Source: Sphingobium sp. V4 (GTDB lineage Bacteria; Pseudomonadota; Alphaproteobacteria; Sphingomonadales; Sphingomonadaceae). From it: 64,000 bases of DNA. Under the pieces are notes generated by a model. The model searched no databases, had not been told where the DNA came from, and was given only the letters and a program-made list of their open reading frames with translations. Shown piece by piece: positions 51,190 to 59,495 of this stretch. The translations under genes were made by a program, and so were the position numbers. Each line of letters opens with the position of its first letter. Positions within the stretch are counted from its first letter, which is position 1. The stretch lies in contig NZ_CP081001.1 in assembly GCF_029590555.1 (NCBI RefSeq), positions 2,294,001 through 2,358,000 on the forward strand. Direction: 5' to 3'.

Positions 51190-52076
51190 CCGCCAGCAAT
51201 CCCGTTCCCACCGTTCCCTTCGCCCTCGACGCCCGGCAACAGGCCGCGCGCAGCTGGTTCGAATCGCTGCGGGACCGCATCTGCGCCGAGTTCGAGGCGA
51301 TCGAGCGCGAAGCCGGCAGCGACGCCCGCTTCGCCTTCACCGCCTGGGACCGCGAGGCCGACGGTCAGGCGCCCGGCGAGGGTGGGGGCGGCGTGCGCGG
51401 CGTGATGAAGGGCAAGGTCTTCGAGAAGGTCGGGGTCAATGTGTCGACCGTAGGCGGCGAATTCGCGCCCGGATTCGCCCAGACCATCCATGGCGCGGCC
51501 GACAATCCCGCCTTTTTCGCCACCGGCATCAGCCTGGTCGCGCACATGGCCAACCCCCATGCCCCCGCCGTCCACATGAACACCCGCTATCTGGTGACCA
51601 CCAGGAGCTGGTTCGGCGGCGGCGCGGACCTCAACCCGCCTTTGCCGCGCGACGAGGATACGGCGCATTTCCACCAGGTGCTGAAGGCCGCCTGCGACGC
51701 GCATGACGCGGATCATTATCCCCGCTTCAAGAAATGGGCGGACGATTATTTCTTCATTCCCCATCGCGGCGTGCATCGGGGCGTGGGGGGCATTTTCTAC
51801 GATCATCTGGAATGCCCCGACGATGCCGCCTTCGACGCGAATTTCGCCTTCACCCGCGATGTCGGCGACGCCTTCCTCGCCGCCTTCCCGCCGATCGTGC
51901 GGCGGCGCATGGGGGAAGGCTGGACGGACGCGGACTATCGCACGATGCTGGAATGGCGCGGTCGCTATGCCGAGTTCAACCTGGTCCATGACCGGGGCAC
52001 TTTGTTCGGCCTCAAGACCGGCGGCAATATCGACGCGATCCTGATGAGCCTGCCCCCCATGGCGAGCTGGAGCTGA
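51186..52076 (+). CDS. hemF: Aerobic coproporphyrinogen III oxidase
   Basis: 296 aa, ATGA overlap with trmL. Family segments: GGGGVRGVMKGKVFEKVGVN, FFATGISLVAHMANPHAPA, HMNTRYLVTT, WFGGGADLNPPLP and FIPHRGVHRGVGGIFYDHL, with the C-terminal FNLVHDRGTLFGLKTGGN. It uses oxygen to decarboxylate two propionates in haem synthesis. The 5-base spacing to the acetyltransferase gene implies cotranscription. Confidence 0.97.
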   Translation: MTASNPVPTVPFALDARQQAARSWFESLRDRICAEFEAIEREAGSDARFAFTAWDREADGQAPGEGGGGVRGVMKGKVFEKVGVNVSTVGGEFAPGFAQTIHGAADNPAFFATGISLVAHMANPHAPAVHMNTRYLVTTRSWFGGGADLNPPLPRDEDTAHFHQVLKAACDAHDADHYPRFKKWADDYFFIPHRGVHRGVGGIFYDHLECPDDAAFDANFAFTRDVGDAFLAAFPPIVRRRMGEGWTDADYRTMLEWRGRYAEFNLVHDRGTLFGLKTGGNIDAILMSLPPMASWS

Positions 52077-52081
52077 CGCGC

Positions 52082-52681
52082 ATGGCGCTGATGCCGGTCG
52101 ATCCGGGCATGGTGGCGACGATCGTCACCCATCTGGAGATGCGTGATCGCCCCCGGCCCGCGCCGATCCCGCCAGCGCCGCTGCGGCTGGTGCCGTGGAA
52201 GCGGCCGGAACTGGATGCCTATCGCGCGCTGTTCCGCCGGGTGGGCGCGCCCTGGCTGTGGTTTTCGCGGCTGGTCATGGCCGATTCGGCGCTGGCGGCG
52301 ATCCTCCATGACCCGGCGGTGGAGGTCTATGCCGTCACCGATCCGCGCGGCACCGAAGTGGGCCTGCTCGAATTGGACTTCCGCTCGCTGCCCGATTGCG
52401 AACTCAGCTTTTTCGGGCTGGTGCCCGAACTGAACGGCAAGGGACTGGGCCGCTGGCTGATGGCGCAGGCGAAGTCGCTCGCCTGGCGCAAGGGGGTGGA
52501 GCGGTTCTGGGTCCATACCTGCACGCTGGACAGCCCGGCGGCGCTGGGCTTCTATCTGAGGTCAGGGTTCGTGGCCTATGGGCGGGAGATCGAGACCTTC
52601 GCCGATCCGCGGCTGGCGGGAATATTGCCGCGCGACGCCGCGCCGCATGTCCCGCTGCTGGATCAGGCGGCGACCGCCTGA
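52082..52681 (+). CDS. GNAT family N-acetyltransferase
   Basis: 199 aa starting 5 bases after hemF. Acetyltransferase core: VEVYAVTDPRGTEVGLLELD, then the CoA-binding-type FFGLVPELNGKGLGRWLMAQ (about 118-137) and WVHTCTLDSPAALGFYLRSG (about 140-160). The acceptor is not known; small molecules or protein N-termini are both possible. The last 19 bases overlap the convergent membrane-protein gene. Confidence 0.85.
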   Translation: MALMPVDPGMVATIVTHLEMRDRPRPAPIPPAPLRLVPWKRPELDAYRALFRRVGAPWLWFSRLVMADSALAAILHDPAVEVYAVTDPRGTEVGLLELDFRSLPDCELSFFGLVPELNGKGLGRWLMAQAKSLAWRKGVERFWVHTCTLDSPAALGFYLRSGFVAYGREIETFADPRLAGILPRDAAPHVPLLDQAATA

Positions 52682-53457
52682 CGATAGAGGCGGGCGAGCA
52701 TCACCAACATATAGACCTGGATCACCGTCGACACGAGCGCCCCGGCGATGCTGCCGGCCAGACGCGCGCCTTCCGGTCCGGCCACCAGCCCGCCCAGCAC
52801 GCCGACCACCGCCTGCGCCGCCGCGCTCGCGATCGCGGACAGGATCATCACCAGGAACAGAAACCCCAGCAACCGCCAGAAATGGCCGCGCGTCAGCTGC
52901 CATGCGGCGCGCAGCGATTCCACCACCCCGGTCCGCCCGTCGATCACCACCGGGTTGAGCAGGACGAAACGGACGCTGGCGAAAAAGACCAGGATCGCGC
53001 CGCCAAAGCCGAGAAGCAGGCCCATCGTGGCGCCGAGCGGCTTCGAGGCGAGCGAGAGGACCACGCCCAGGAGGATCGCCATGGTCACGGCCACGACCAG
53101 CGCGCCGGCGATCACCAGCGCGGTGCCGATCAGCACCGGCAGGCGCGCGAAGCTCAGCCGCAGCGCCTCCCCCACGCTGATCCCGGGACGCAGCGCCAGC
53201 GCGAACAGGGCGAGCGACCCGAACCAGATGAGGATGACCGTCAGCAGCATCGCCACGGCAAAGCCGGGCGGCATGGCGGGGATCGTGTCCGCCTTCGGAT
53301 CGGCGAACCAGGCCGCCAGTTCGGGCGGGGTCATTTCCTGGAGGATGAGGCCCGGCAGCGCCACGAACAGCAGCGCCACGGGAAAGAGCAGCGACGCCTC
53401 CCGCGCGACGAAGGCGACCGCTTCTTCCCACGCCTTGCCGATCGACATCGTCGTCAT
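52663..53457 (-). CDS. Multi-pass membrane protein of unknown function
   Basis: 264 aa with about six hydrophobic segments (about 20-40, 60-88, 105-135, 140-162, 190-215 and 232-258) and short basic loops. The SGISVGEALRLSF-like and VVESLRAAWQLTRGHFWRLL segments resemble the glycerophosphoryl-diester-phosphodiesterase membrane domain family, in which amphipathic helices alternate with membrane helices. No catalytic motif is visible. It ends within the last 19 bases of the GNAT gene and is divergent from lipB. Confidence 0.72.
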   Translation of the reverse strand: MTTMSIGKAWEEAVAFVAREASLLFPVALLFVALPGLILQEMTPPELAAWFADPKADTIPAMPPGFAVAMLLTVILIWFGSLALFALALRPGISVGEALRLSFARLPVLIGTALVIAGALVVAVTMAILLGVVLSLASKPLGATMGLLLGFGGAILVFFASVRFVLLNPVVIDGRTGVVESLRAAWQLTRGHFWRLLGFLFLVMILSAIASAAAQAVVGVLGGLVAGPEGARLAGSIAGALVSTVIQVYMLVMLARLYRQAVAA

Positions 53458-53538
53458 ATCTATGTGCCTGCCTGTGCTTTCCGGAAATTATGGCGCGAGA
53501 CTTGATCGCTCGCCCGCCCCAAGTCAAGGAAGCGCCCC

Positions 53539-54258
53539 ATGTCCGATCCCGTTTCCGATGCCACGCCCCCGCCCCTTCCCTTTCCCGCCCGACTCGAATG
53601 GCGCGTCGAGACCGCGCCGCTCGACTATCCGCCCGCGCTGGCCGAGATGGAGGCGCGCGCCGCGGCCATTTACGAAGGGCGCGCGCAGGAACGGGTCTGG
53701 CTGCTGGAACATCCCCCGCTCTACACCGCCGGGACCAGCGCGAACCCAGCCGAACTGCTCGACCCGCGCTTTCCCGTGCATGATGCGGGGCGCGGCGGGC
53801 GCTACACCTATCATGGGCCGGGGCAGCGGATCGGCTATCTCAACATCGATTTGCGGGAACGGGGCAAGGATGTCCGCAACTTCGTCCATCATCTGGAAGG
53901 CTGGATGATCGCGGCGCTGGGCGACCTCGGCATCGCGGCGCGGCGGGCGGACGGGCGGATCGGCATCTGGACCGACGACCGCCAGGGCCGCGAGGCGAAG
54001 ATCGGCGCGCTGGGCATCCGGGTGCGGCGCTGGGTGACGCTCCACGGCTTTTCGATCAACGTCGATCCCGACCTGTCCCATTTTGGCGGCATCGTGCCGT
54101 GCGGGATCAGCGAATATCCCGTCACCAGCATCGCCGCATTGGGCGGAAATGCGTCGATGGCCGCGCTGGACGCCGCTTTGAAGGCCCATTTTCCCGCCTT
54201 TCTCAGCCGCTTGGCGCGCTGCGGCGCGGGGGTTGAGCAATGCGGGACAGGCGGCTAG
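53539..54258 (+). CDS. lipB: Octanoyl-(acyl-carrier-protein):protein N-octanoyltransferase
   Basis: 239 aa. LipB motifs: the [20 protein letters not shown] segment (85-104), Lys154 in [11 protein letters not shown] and nucleophile Cys188 in [14 protein letters not shown]. It moves octanoyl from ACP to lipoyl domains of dehydrogenase complexes, the first committed step of protein lipoylation. The partner lipoyl synthase is not in the window. Start chosen at ATG 53539 with GGAAGCGCC upstream. Confidence 0.95.
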   Translation: MSDPVSDATPPPLPFPARLEWRVETAPLDYPPALAEMEARAAAIYEGRAQERVWLLEHPPLYTAGTSANPAELLDPRFPVHDAGRGGRYTYHGPGQRIGYLNIDLRERGKDVRNFVHHLEGWMIAALGDLGIAARRADGRIGIWTDDRQGREAKIGALGIRVRRWVTLHGFSINVDPDLSHFGGIVPCGISEYPVTSIAALGGNASMAALDAALKAHFPAFLSRLARCGAGVEQCGTGG

Positions 54259-54321
54259 GGTCGCGGCTTTCGCTTGGCGGGGGGCTGCCGGGCATTGGAA
54301 CAGGCTTTCAAGGAGACCCGG

Positions 54322-54612
54322 ATGCGCCTGACTGCACGGACCATCTGCATCGCTGCGCTGCTGCCTCTTGCCGCCTGCGGGGGCGGTGACAAGGGCGGCA
54401 ACAGCGTGCAGATGAAGGACATGGAGGTGGTGGACGGTACCGCCACCGACGCCATGACCGACCTGGATGGCGTGCAGAGCGAAGGTACAGCCCTGGCCCT
54501 GCCCGGCGGCAACGCGTCCGCCAACGGCAGCGAGCCCGCCAAGCCGGCCGCACCGGCGGCACCTGCCGAAAAGGCGCCGGTCCAGGACGACGAAGTGCTT
54601 GCCGATCAATAG
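54322..54612 (+). CDS. Small lipoprotein with alanine/proline-rich tail
   Basis: 96 aa from ATG 54322 (AGGAGA six bases upstream); the longer frame reading back is rejected. The N-terminus MRLTARTICIAALLPLAACG ends with a lipobox (LAAC, Cys19), so the protein should be lipid-anchored. The mature part is acidic to neutral with repeated Asp/Gly and a PAKPAAPAAPAEKAPVQ linker-like segment. No domain is recognised. Likely a small envelope lipoprotein specific to sphingomonads. Confidence 0.7.
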   Translation: MRLTARTICIAALLPLAACGGGDKGGNSVQMKDMEVVDGTATDAMTDLDGVQSEGTALALPGGNASANGSEPAKPAAPAAPAEKAPVQDDEVLADQ

Positions 54613-54677
54613 GAAGCTCCGCTAGCAAGGCCGGACGTTTCAGCGGCGATACAGTCGTCGCGGGGAATGATAACGGA

Positions 54678-54693
54678 CGCGTCGATCGACGCG
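54678..54693. repeat. 16-base perfect palindrome upstream of secreted-protein gene
   Basis: CGCGTCGATCGACGCG equals its own reverse complement and lies 22 bases before the ATG at 54716. In a GC-rich genome short palindromes occur by chance, but position in a 5' leader makes an operator or hairpin conceivable. No T-tract follows. Confidence 0.35.
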
Positions 54694-54715
54694 CCCTGCC
54701 TGAGAGGTTTTGTCG

Positions 54716-55408
54716 ATGAAGGTCCGTTTGCCGTCGCGCCGCGCGCTGTTCAGCCTGGCGATCGCCATCGCGCCTGTCGCCGCCCCGCCCGCCGCCGCGC
54801 AATTCTACTGGTCGCCGCCCGACATGAGCGCGCCGCCGCTGACCGATACGACCGCCGCCACCGCGCTCGGCCTGCCGGGCGCGACGCCGGCGGAGATCAA
54901 GGCCGGGCTGGCGTGGAACATGCGCGCCGCGCTCAACGTCGCGGCGCTGCAATGCCAGTTCGAACCGACGCTGCTGACGGTGGGCAATTACAATGCGATG
55001 ATCGCCCATCATGACGCGGAACTGGACGCCGCCCAAGCGACCCTGCTCGGCTATTTCCAGCGCACCGTAGGCAAGGGCCGCGCCGGCCAGTCCGCCGCGG
55101 ACATGTATAACACCCGCATCTATTCGGGCTATTCGACCGTCCAGGCGCAAAAGGGCTTCTGCCAGGAGGCCGCCGTCGTCGGTCGCCAGGCGATCTTCGC
55201 CGACCGCGGCACGCTGAACGAGGTCGGGCGCGTCGGCCTGCCCTCGATCAAGAAGGCGCTGGTGCTGGCAGGCGAGCAATTTTACGGCACGCCGGGCTAT
55301 GACTATGTCGTCGCCCTGCCCTCCTTCGATCCGAAATGCTGGAAGAAGGGCGTGCTGCAACCCCTCTGTCATCAGGCATGGAACGACCGGACCGGCGTGA
55401 AGCCCTGA
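54716..55408 (+). CDS. Conserved-looking exported protein of unknown function
   Basis: 230 aa from ATG 54716; a TTG two codons upstream is the only alternative. The signal peptide MKVRLPSRRALFSLAIAIAP continues to AAPPAAAQF, with cleavage near residue 28. The mature protein has four cysteines (near CQFEP, FCQEA, KCWKK and LCHQA) that could form two disulfides, and a helical centre with AGLAWNMRAALNVAALQC and TLLGYFQRTVGKGRAG. It resembles sphingomonad periplasmic proteins without an assigned function. Confidence 0.72.
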   Translation: MKVRLPSRRALFSLAIAIAPVAAPPAAAQFYWSPPDMSAPPLTDTTAATALGLPGATPAEIKAGLAWNMRAALNVAALQCQFEPTLLTVGNYNAMIAHHDAELDAAQATLLGYFQRTVGKGRAGQSAADMYNTRIYSGYSTVQAQKGFCQEAAVVGRQAIFADRGTLNEVGRVGLPSIKKALVLAGEQFYGTPGYDYVVALPSFDPKCWKKGVLQPLCHQAWNDRTGVKP

Positions 55409-55505
55409 CCCGCGCGGGCGCGCGCAACGGCTCGGACGAAGCGGGCGGGTTCAGCGACGTGCCCCCCCCTCTCCCGTTCGGGCCCAACCTGCCGAAGCCC
55501 GCCGC

Positions 55506-56153
55506 CTAGCGCAGCCCCAGATATTTATGCGCCTGCACGGTCAGGCGCCATTGCGGGCGGTCCATGACCAGGGCGATTGCGGCGCGGGCATTGTCGGGCG
55601 CATGGGCGTCGTCCAGCGGCTGGAGGAGATGATGGTCGAAAGCCCACTCCGCCATGGCGTCGACATCGGCCAGGCTGTGCCCACCGCCCGGCTGCGGCCA
55701 GACCAGCTTGAGTTCATTGCCCGAACGCTGCACCACTTCGCTCCCGGCCTTGGGGCTGATGCAGACCCAGTCGATGCCGGGATGGACCGGCAGGGTGCCG
55801 TTGCTCTCGATCGCGATGGTGAAGCCGCGCGCATGAAGCGCGGCGACCAGCGCATCGTCCACCTGCAACATCGGCTCGCCGCCTGTCAGCACGATATAGC
55901 GGCCCGCGCCGCCCGCGCCCCAGAAGCCGAGCGCGGCGTCGGCCAGCGCATCGGCATCGGCGAACCTGCCGCCGCCAAGGCCGTCGGTGCCGACGAAATC
56001 GGTGTCGCAGAACCGGCAGATGGCTTGGCCACGGTCCTGCTCGCGCCCGCTCCACAGGTTGCAGCCGGCGAAGCGCAGGAATACCGCGCGCCGCCCCGCC
56101 TGCACCCCTTCCCCTTGCAGGGTCAGGAACATTTCCTTGACCGCATAACTCAT
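55506..56153 (-). CDS. queE: 7-carboxy-7-deazaguanine synthase
   Basis: 215 aa, radical SAM enzyme of preQ0 synthesis. Cluster cysteines are Cys31, Cys46 and Cys49 (GCNLWSGREQDRGQAICRFC), i.e. CX14CX2C with the enlarged first gap typical of this QueE subgroup rather than CX3CX2C. Other segments: MFLTLQGEGVQAGRRAVFLR, YIVLTGGEPMLQ and FTIAIESNGTLPV. It converts carboxy-tetrahydropterin to CDG. It follows queC by 3 bases; downstream queuosine genes are not in the window. Confidence 0.95.
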   Translation of the reverse strand: MSYAVKEMFLTLQGEGVQAGRRAVFLRFAGCNLWSGREQDRGQAICRFCDTDFVGTDGLGGGRFADADALADAALGFWGAGGAGRYIVLTGGEPMLQVDDALVAALHARGFTIAIESNGTLPVHPGIDWVCISPKAGSEVVQRSGNELKLVWPQPGGGHSLADVDAMAEWAFDHHLLQPLDDAHAPDNARAAIALVMDRPQWRLTVQAHKYLGLR

Positions 56154-56156
56154 CGG

Positions 56157-56858
56157 CTATGCCTTTGGCGGCTGCACGGCATAGATGGTGGGATCGGGCA
56201 GCCCCGCTTCCTCGAACCCTTTTGAACGCAGGCGGCAGCTGTCGCACAGGCCGCAATGCTTGCCGTCGGGCGTGGGATCATAGCAGGACCAGCTGATCCC
56301 GGCATCGAGACCGAGACGGTGGGCTTCGCGCGCGATGTCGGCCTTGCTCATATATTGGAGCGGCGTGTTGATGCGGATCGGATGCCCCTCCACCCCCGCC
56401 TTGGTGGCCAGCGTCGCCATCTTCTGGAAGGCGTCGATGAACTCCGGCCGGCAGTCGGGATAGCCCGAATAATCGAGCGCGTTGACGCCGATGAAGATGT
56501 CGCTGGCCCCGGCCACTTCGGCCAGGCCCAGTGTCAGCGACAGGAAGATGGTGTTGCGCGCGGGCACATAGGTGACGGGAATGTCGCCACCCACGCCGCC
56601 CTTGGGCACGGCGATGTCAGCGGTCAGCGCCGATCCGCCGAAAGCGGTGAGATCGAGCGGCAGGACGATATGGCGCATCGCGCCGAGCGATTCGGCCACG
56701 CGCGCCGCCGCATTGAGTTCGACACGGTGGCGCTGATTATAGTCGATCGACAGGGCAAGCAGATGATAGCCCGATTCGCGCGCCAGCCCGCCCGCGACCA
56801 TCGAATCCAGTCCGCCCGAAAGCAGGACGACGGCGAATTTTCCTTGATTGGCAACCAT
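56157..56858 (-). CDS. queC: 7-cyano-7-deazaguanine synthase
   Basis: 233 aa from ATG 56858 ([20 protein letters not shown]); the 12-residue upstream extension is not conserved-looking. ATP pyrophosphatase motif SGGLDS (14-19), the [12 protein letters not shown] segment and the C-terminal zinc cysteines ([20 protein letters not shown]). It turns CDG into preQ0 with ammonia and ATP. The pair queC-queE is probably one transcript. Upstream of it lies a small secreted-protein gene on the same strand. Confidence 0.95.
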   Translation of the reverse strand: MVANQGKFAVVLLSGGLDSMVAGGLARESGYHLLALSIDYNQRHRVELNAAARVAESLGAMRHIVLPLDLTAFGGSALTADIAVPKGGVGGDIPVTYVPARNTIFLSLTLGLAEVAGASDIFIGVNALDYSGYPDCRPEFIDAFQKMATLATKAGVEGHPIRINTPLQYMSKADIAREAHRLGLDAGISWSCYDPTPDGKHCGLCDSCRLRSKGFEEAGLPDPTIYAVQPPKA

Positions 56859-56905
56859 GGTTTTCGCGCTACCCCCCGGACAGCCGCAGCGCAAGCATCA
56901 GGCGG

Positions 56906-57310
56906 TCAATGGCAGGCGCCGATGCGCCGACCTTCCATCGCGAAGGCGAAGGGTGCTCCGTCCGCCACGCCCTGGGTGCGGATCTGCACCAGCCGCGAGG
57001 TTTCCACGCGCAGGTCGGTGCGGCCATTGCCCGCCCCCGCGCAGTCATAGGTCACGCTGGCCGCATGGGCGCTGTCGCTGACGACAAAGCTGTCGCAGAG
57101 CGGGCCGGGATGCTGCGGCTGCATCAGCTGGCGCAGGTCGGCGACGCACAGCTTGCGCGTTTCGGCGCCCTCGCCCCGGCCGCGCAGTTCCCATTCGCCC
57201 GTTTCCAGCGCGCGCAGGGCCAGCAGCTGCGGCATGGTCACCGCGCCGGCCCAACCCGTCATCATCAATGCCGCCGCGACGCCCAGCGCCCGCAGTCCTG
57301 CCTTGCCCAT
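56906..57310 (-). CDS. Small exported protein, DUF3617-like
   Basis: 134 aa from ATG 57310 (MGKAGLRALGVAAALMMTGW); a longer frame upstream has no signal peptide and is rejected. After the signal peptide (about 1-24) the text TGEWELRGRGEGAETRKLC, the paired cysteines (Cys57-region, CDSFVV, TYDCAG, GAC) and CAGAGNGRTDLRVETSRLVQ resemble DUF3617 proteins, periplasmic and of unknown function. It ends 48 bases before queC on the same strand. Confidence 0.68.
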   Translation of the reverse strand: MGKAGLRALGVAAALMMTGWAGAVTMPQLLALRALETGEWELRGRGEGAETRKLCVADLRQLMQPQHPGPLCDSFVVSDSAHAASVTYDCAGAGNGRTDLRVETSRLVQIRTQGVADGAPFAFAMEGRRIGACH

Positions 57311-57463
57311 GATCCCTGTACGATCCCGCCAAAAAGGGTGCGCGACGGCCAGGCCGCGCGCAATCCCATCATCCATCCCGCACAAATGCGGCATTTTGAT
57401 AGCGCGAAGCCGCGCCATTGCCTCAATTACAAATATCGTCAGCGTAACGACAGCGGGCGTTCG

Positions 57464-58366
57464 TCAGGTGAAACTGTCGACCGCGAGGGGGAAGATGCGC
57501 GAGCAGAAAGCGCAATCGACGCCGATCACGCCCCGCTCGTCCGCCATTTCCGCCCGTTCTTCCGGCGGAAAGCGGCCGATGACGCTGCGGATATGCGCCA
57601 GGTCGCAGCGACAACCCTTCGCCAGCGGCGCAGGTTCGGTAACGCGCACTTCCTCCTCTTCATGGAAGAGGCGCCAGACGATGTCGGGCAGCGGCAGATC
57701 CGCGTCGGTCAGTTCCTCATCCTTCAGCGTGACCGCCAGCGCCTGCACATGCTCCCATTCGGGATGGTCGTGGCGGACATGCAGCCGTTCGCGGCCGACC
57801 TCGCCCTCGGGCAGGTGCTGGAGCATCAGGCCGGCCGCGAAGCAGCCTTCGCCCGCATCATGCCGGGTGGCGATGCGGATGATGCTGGGGATCTGTTCGG
57901 ACTGGAAGAAATAATGTTCGGCCGCATGGGCGAGCGATTCGCCCTCCAGCGGGACGATGCCCTGATAGCGCTCGCCGGTCACCGCCTGGTCGAAGGTGAT
58001 GGCGAGATAGCCCTTGCCGAACAGACCGAAGAGAGAGGGATTCGGCCCCAGTTCGGCCAACCGGTCGGCGTCGAACTTGGCATAACCTCGCAGTTCGCCA
58101 TTCTTATAATCGGCAACGAGCAGGCTGACGACGCCATTTTCGGTCTGCGCCTGGAGCGTGAGCTGACCGTCGGCCAGCTTGAGCGTGCTGCCCAGCAGGG
58201 CCGCCAGCACCAGCGCCGAGGCAAGCACCCGCTCGATCGGCGGCGGATAGGCATGGGCGGCAAGCACGTCGTCGAGAACCGGGCCAAGCCGCACCAGGCG
58301 ACCGCGCGCATGGCGGCCGGGAATGGTGAAGCCCATGGCCTGGTCGATGGAGGCGGCAGAAGTCAC
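57464..58366 (-). CDS. hslO: Redox-regulated chaperone Hsp33
   Basis: 300 aa from GTG 58366, chosen because GGAG lies 8 bases upstream and the product then begins MTSAASIDQAMGFTIPGRHA as in sphingomonad Hsp33; ATG 58417 would add 17 residues. The C-terminal zinc switch has Cys252 and Cys254 (GCRCD) and Cys285 and Cys288 (CAFC). On oxidation the zinc is released and the protein unfolds partly into a holdase that binds denatured substrates. It follows argF on the same strand at 97 bases distance. Confidence 0.94.
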   Translation of the reverse strand: MTSAASIDQAMGFTIPGRHARGRLVRLGPVLDDVLAAHAYPPPIERVLASALVLAALLGSTLKLADGQLTLQAQTENGVVSLLVADYKNGELRGYAKFDADRLAELGPNPSLFGLFGKGYLAITFDQAVTGERYQGIVPLEGESLAHAAEHYFFQSEQIPSIIRIATRHDAGEGCFAAGLMLQHLPEGEVGRERLHVRHDHPEWEHVQALAVTLKDEELTDADLPLPDIVWRLFHEEEEVRVTEPAPLAKGCRCDLAHIRSVIGRFPPEERAEMADERGVIGVDCAFCSRIFPLAVDSFT

Positions 58367-58463
58367 GATACAGCTCCGGTCGGCCGGCACGAACAGCGCG
58401 CCGGCGTGAATAGGCATCCAGCGATGCGGACAGGACGCCTAGATAGGAAGCCCGCCCGAAAAC

Positions 58464-59393
58464 TCAACCAAGCCGCCCGAGCGCCCAGAGCAGAACCGAC
58501 TTCTGGGCGTGGATGCGATTTTCCGCCTCGTCCCAGATCAGCGACTGCGGGCCGTCGATTACGTCAGCCACCACTTCCTCGCCACGATGGGCTGGCAGGC
58601 AGTGGAGGAATTTGGCATCCGCCTTCGCCCCGGCCATCAACGCGGGCGTCACCTGATAGGGCATCATCGCCGCCAGTTTCTCCTCGGCGTGGGACTGGCC
58701 CATGGAGATCCAGGTGTCGGTGACGACTACGTCCGCGCCGGCGACCGCTTCGGCCGCATCGCGGGTCAGGGTGATGGTCGACCCGGCGGCGCGCGCCGCC
58801 TCCGCAAAGGCCGGATCGGGATCATAGCCTTCGGGAATGCCCATGCGAACATCGAACTTCATCAGGCCGGCGGCCTCCACGATCGAATGGAGGACGTTAT
58901 TGCCGTCTCCCAGCCAGGCCCACTGGCTGCCGGGCAGCGCCAGCCCATGCTCCACCACGGTAAGCAGGTCGGCAACGATCTGGCAGGGATGCGAAAGGTC
59001 AGTCAGGCCATTGACGACCGGGACGCTGGCATAATGCGCCATTTCCTCGATCTTCGCATGGTCGTCGGTGCGGATCATGATCGCGTCGGCCATGCGGCTC
59101 AAGACGCGCGCGGTGTCGGCGATCGTTTCGCCGCGCCCCAACTGGCTGGTCGCGCCGTCAAGGATCAGCGACGTGCCGCCCAGCTGGCGGATCGCCATGT
59201 CGAAGCTGACGCGGGTGCGAGTGCTGTTCTTCTCGAAGATCATCGCCAGCGTGTGCCCGGCGAGCGGCGCATCGGCGTCCACAGTGCCCTTGGGCTTGCC
59301 CGCGCGCGCGGCCTTCCGATCGATGGCATCCGCGATCATCGCGGCGATGGCATTGCCGCCCGCGTCGGAGAGATTCAGGAAATGCTTGGTCAT
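58464..59393 (-). CDS. argF: Ornithine carbamoyltransferase
   Basis: 309 aa. Carbamoyl phosphate loop [11 protein letters not shown] (about 56-66), the [13 protein letters not shown] segment (about 133-145) and the ornithine-binding [11 protein letters not shown] (about 267-277). It condenses ornithine and carbamoyl phosphate to citrulline in arginine synthesis. It lies downstream of argD on the same strand, separated by a dispersed inverted repeat. A trimeric cytoplasmic enzyme is expected. Confidence 0.97.
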   Translation of the reverse strand: MTKHFLNLSDAGGNAIAAMIADAIDRKAARAGKPKGTVDADAPLAGHTLAMIFEKNSTRTRVSFDMAIRQLGGTSLILDGATSQLGRGETIADTARVLSRMADAIMIRTDDHAKIEEMAHYASVPVVNGLTDLSHPCQIVADLLTVVEHGLALPGSQWAWLGDGNNVLHSIVEAAGLMKFDVRMGIPEGYDPDPAFAEAARAAGSTITLTRDAAEAVAGADVVVTDTWISMGQSHAEEKLAAMMPYQVTPALMAGAKADAKFLHCLPAHRGEEVVADVIDGPQSLIWDEAENRIHAQKSVLLWALGRLG

Positions 59394-59409
59394 GTCATTG
59401 CCCCCTCAA

Positions 59410-59486
59410 CCGTTCGGGCTGAGCTTGTCGAAGCCCGCTCTTTCCCGTGAAGAAGAGCGGCCCTTCGACAGGCTCAGGGCGAACGG
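59410..59486. repeat. REP/BIME-like dispersed inverted repeat
   Basis: The left arm CCGTTCGGGCTGAGCTTGTC (continuing GAAG) is inversely matched by the right arm ending CTCAGGGCGAACGG; inner blocks GCTCTT and AAGAGC also pair. The arms match at most positions. The sequence is the familiar GTTCG...GAGCTTGTCGAAG element scattered through sphingomonad intergenic regions. It sits between argD and argF and would fold into a long hairpin in the mRNA. Confidence 0.75.
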
Positions 59487-59495
59487 GGGTTGGTG

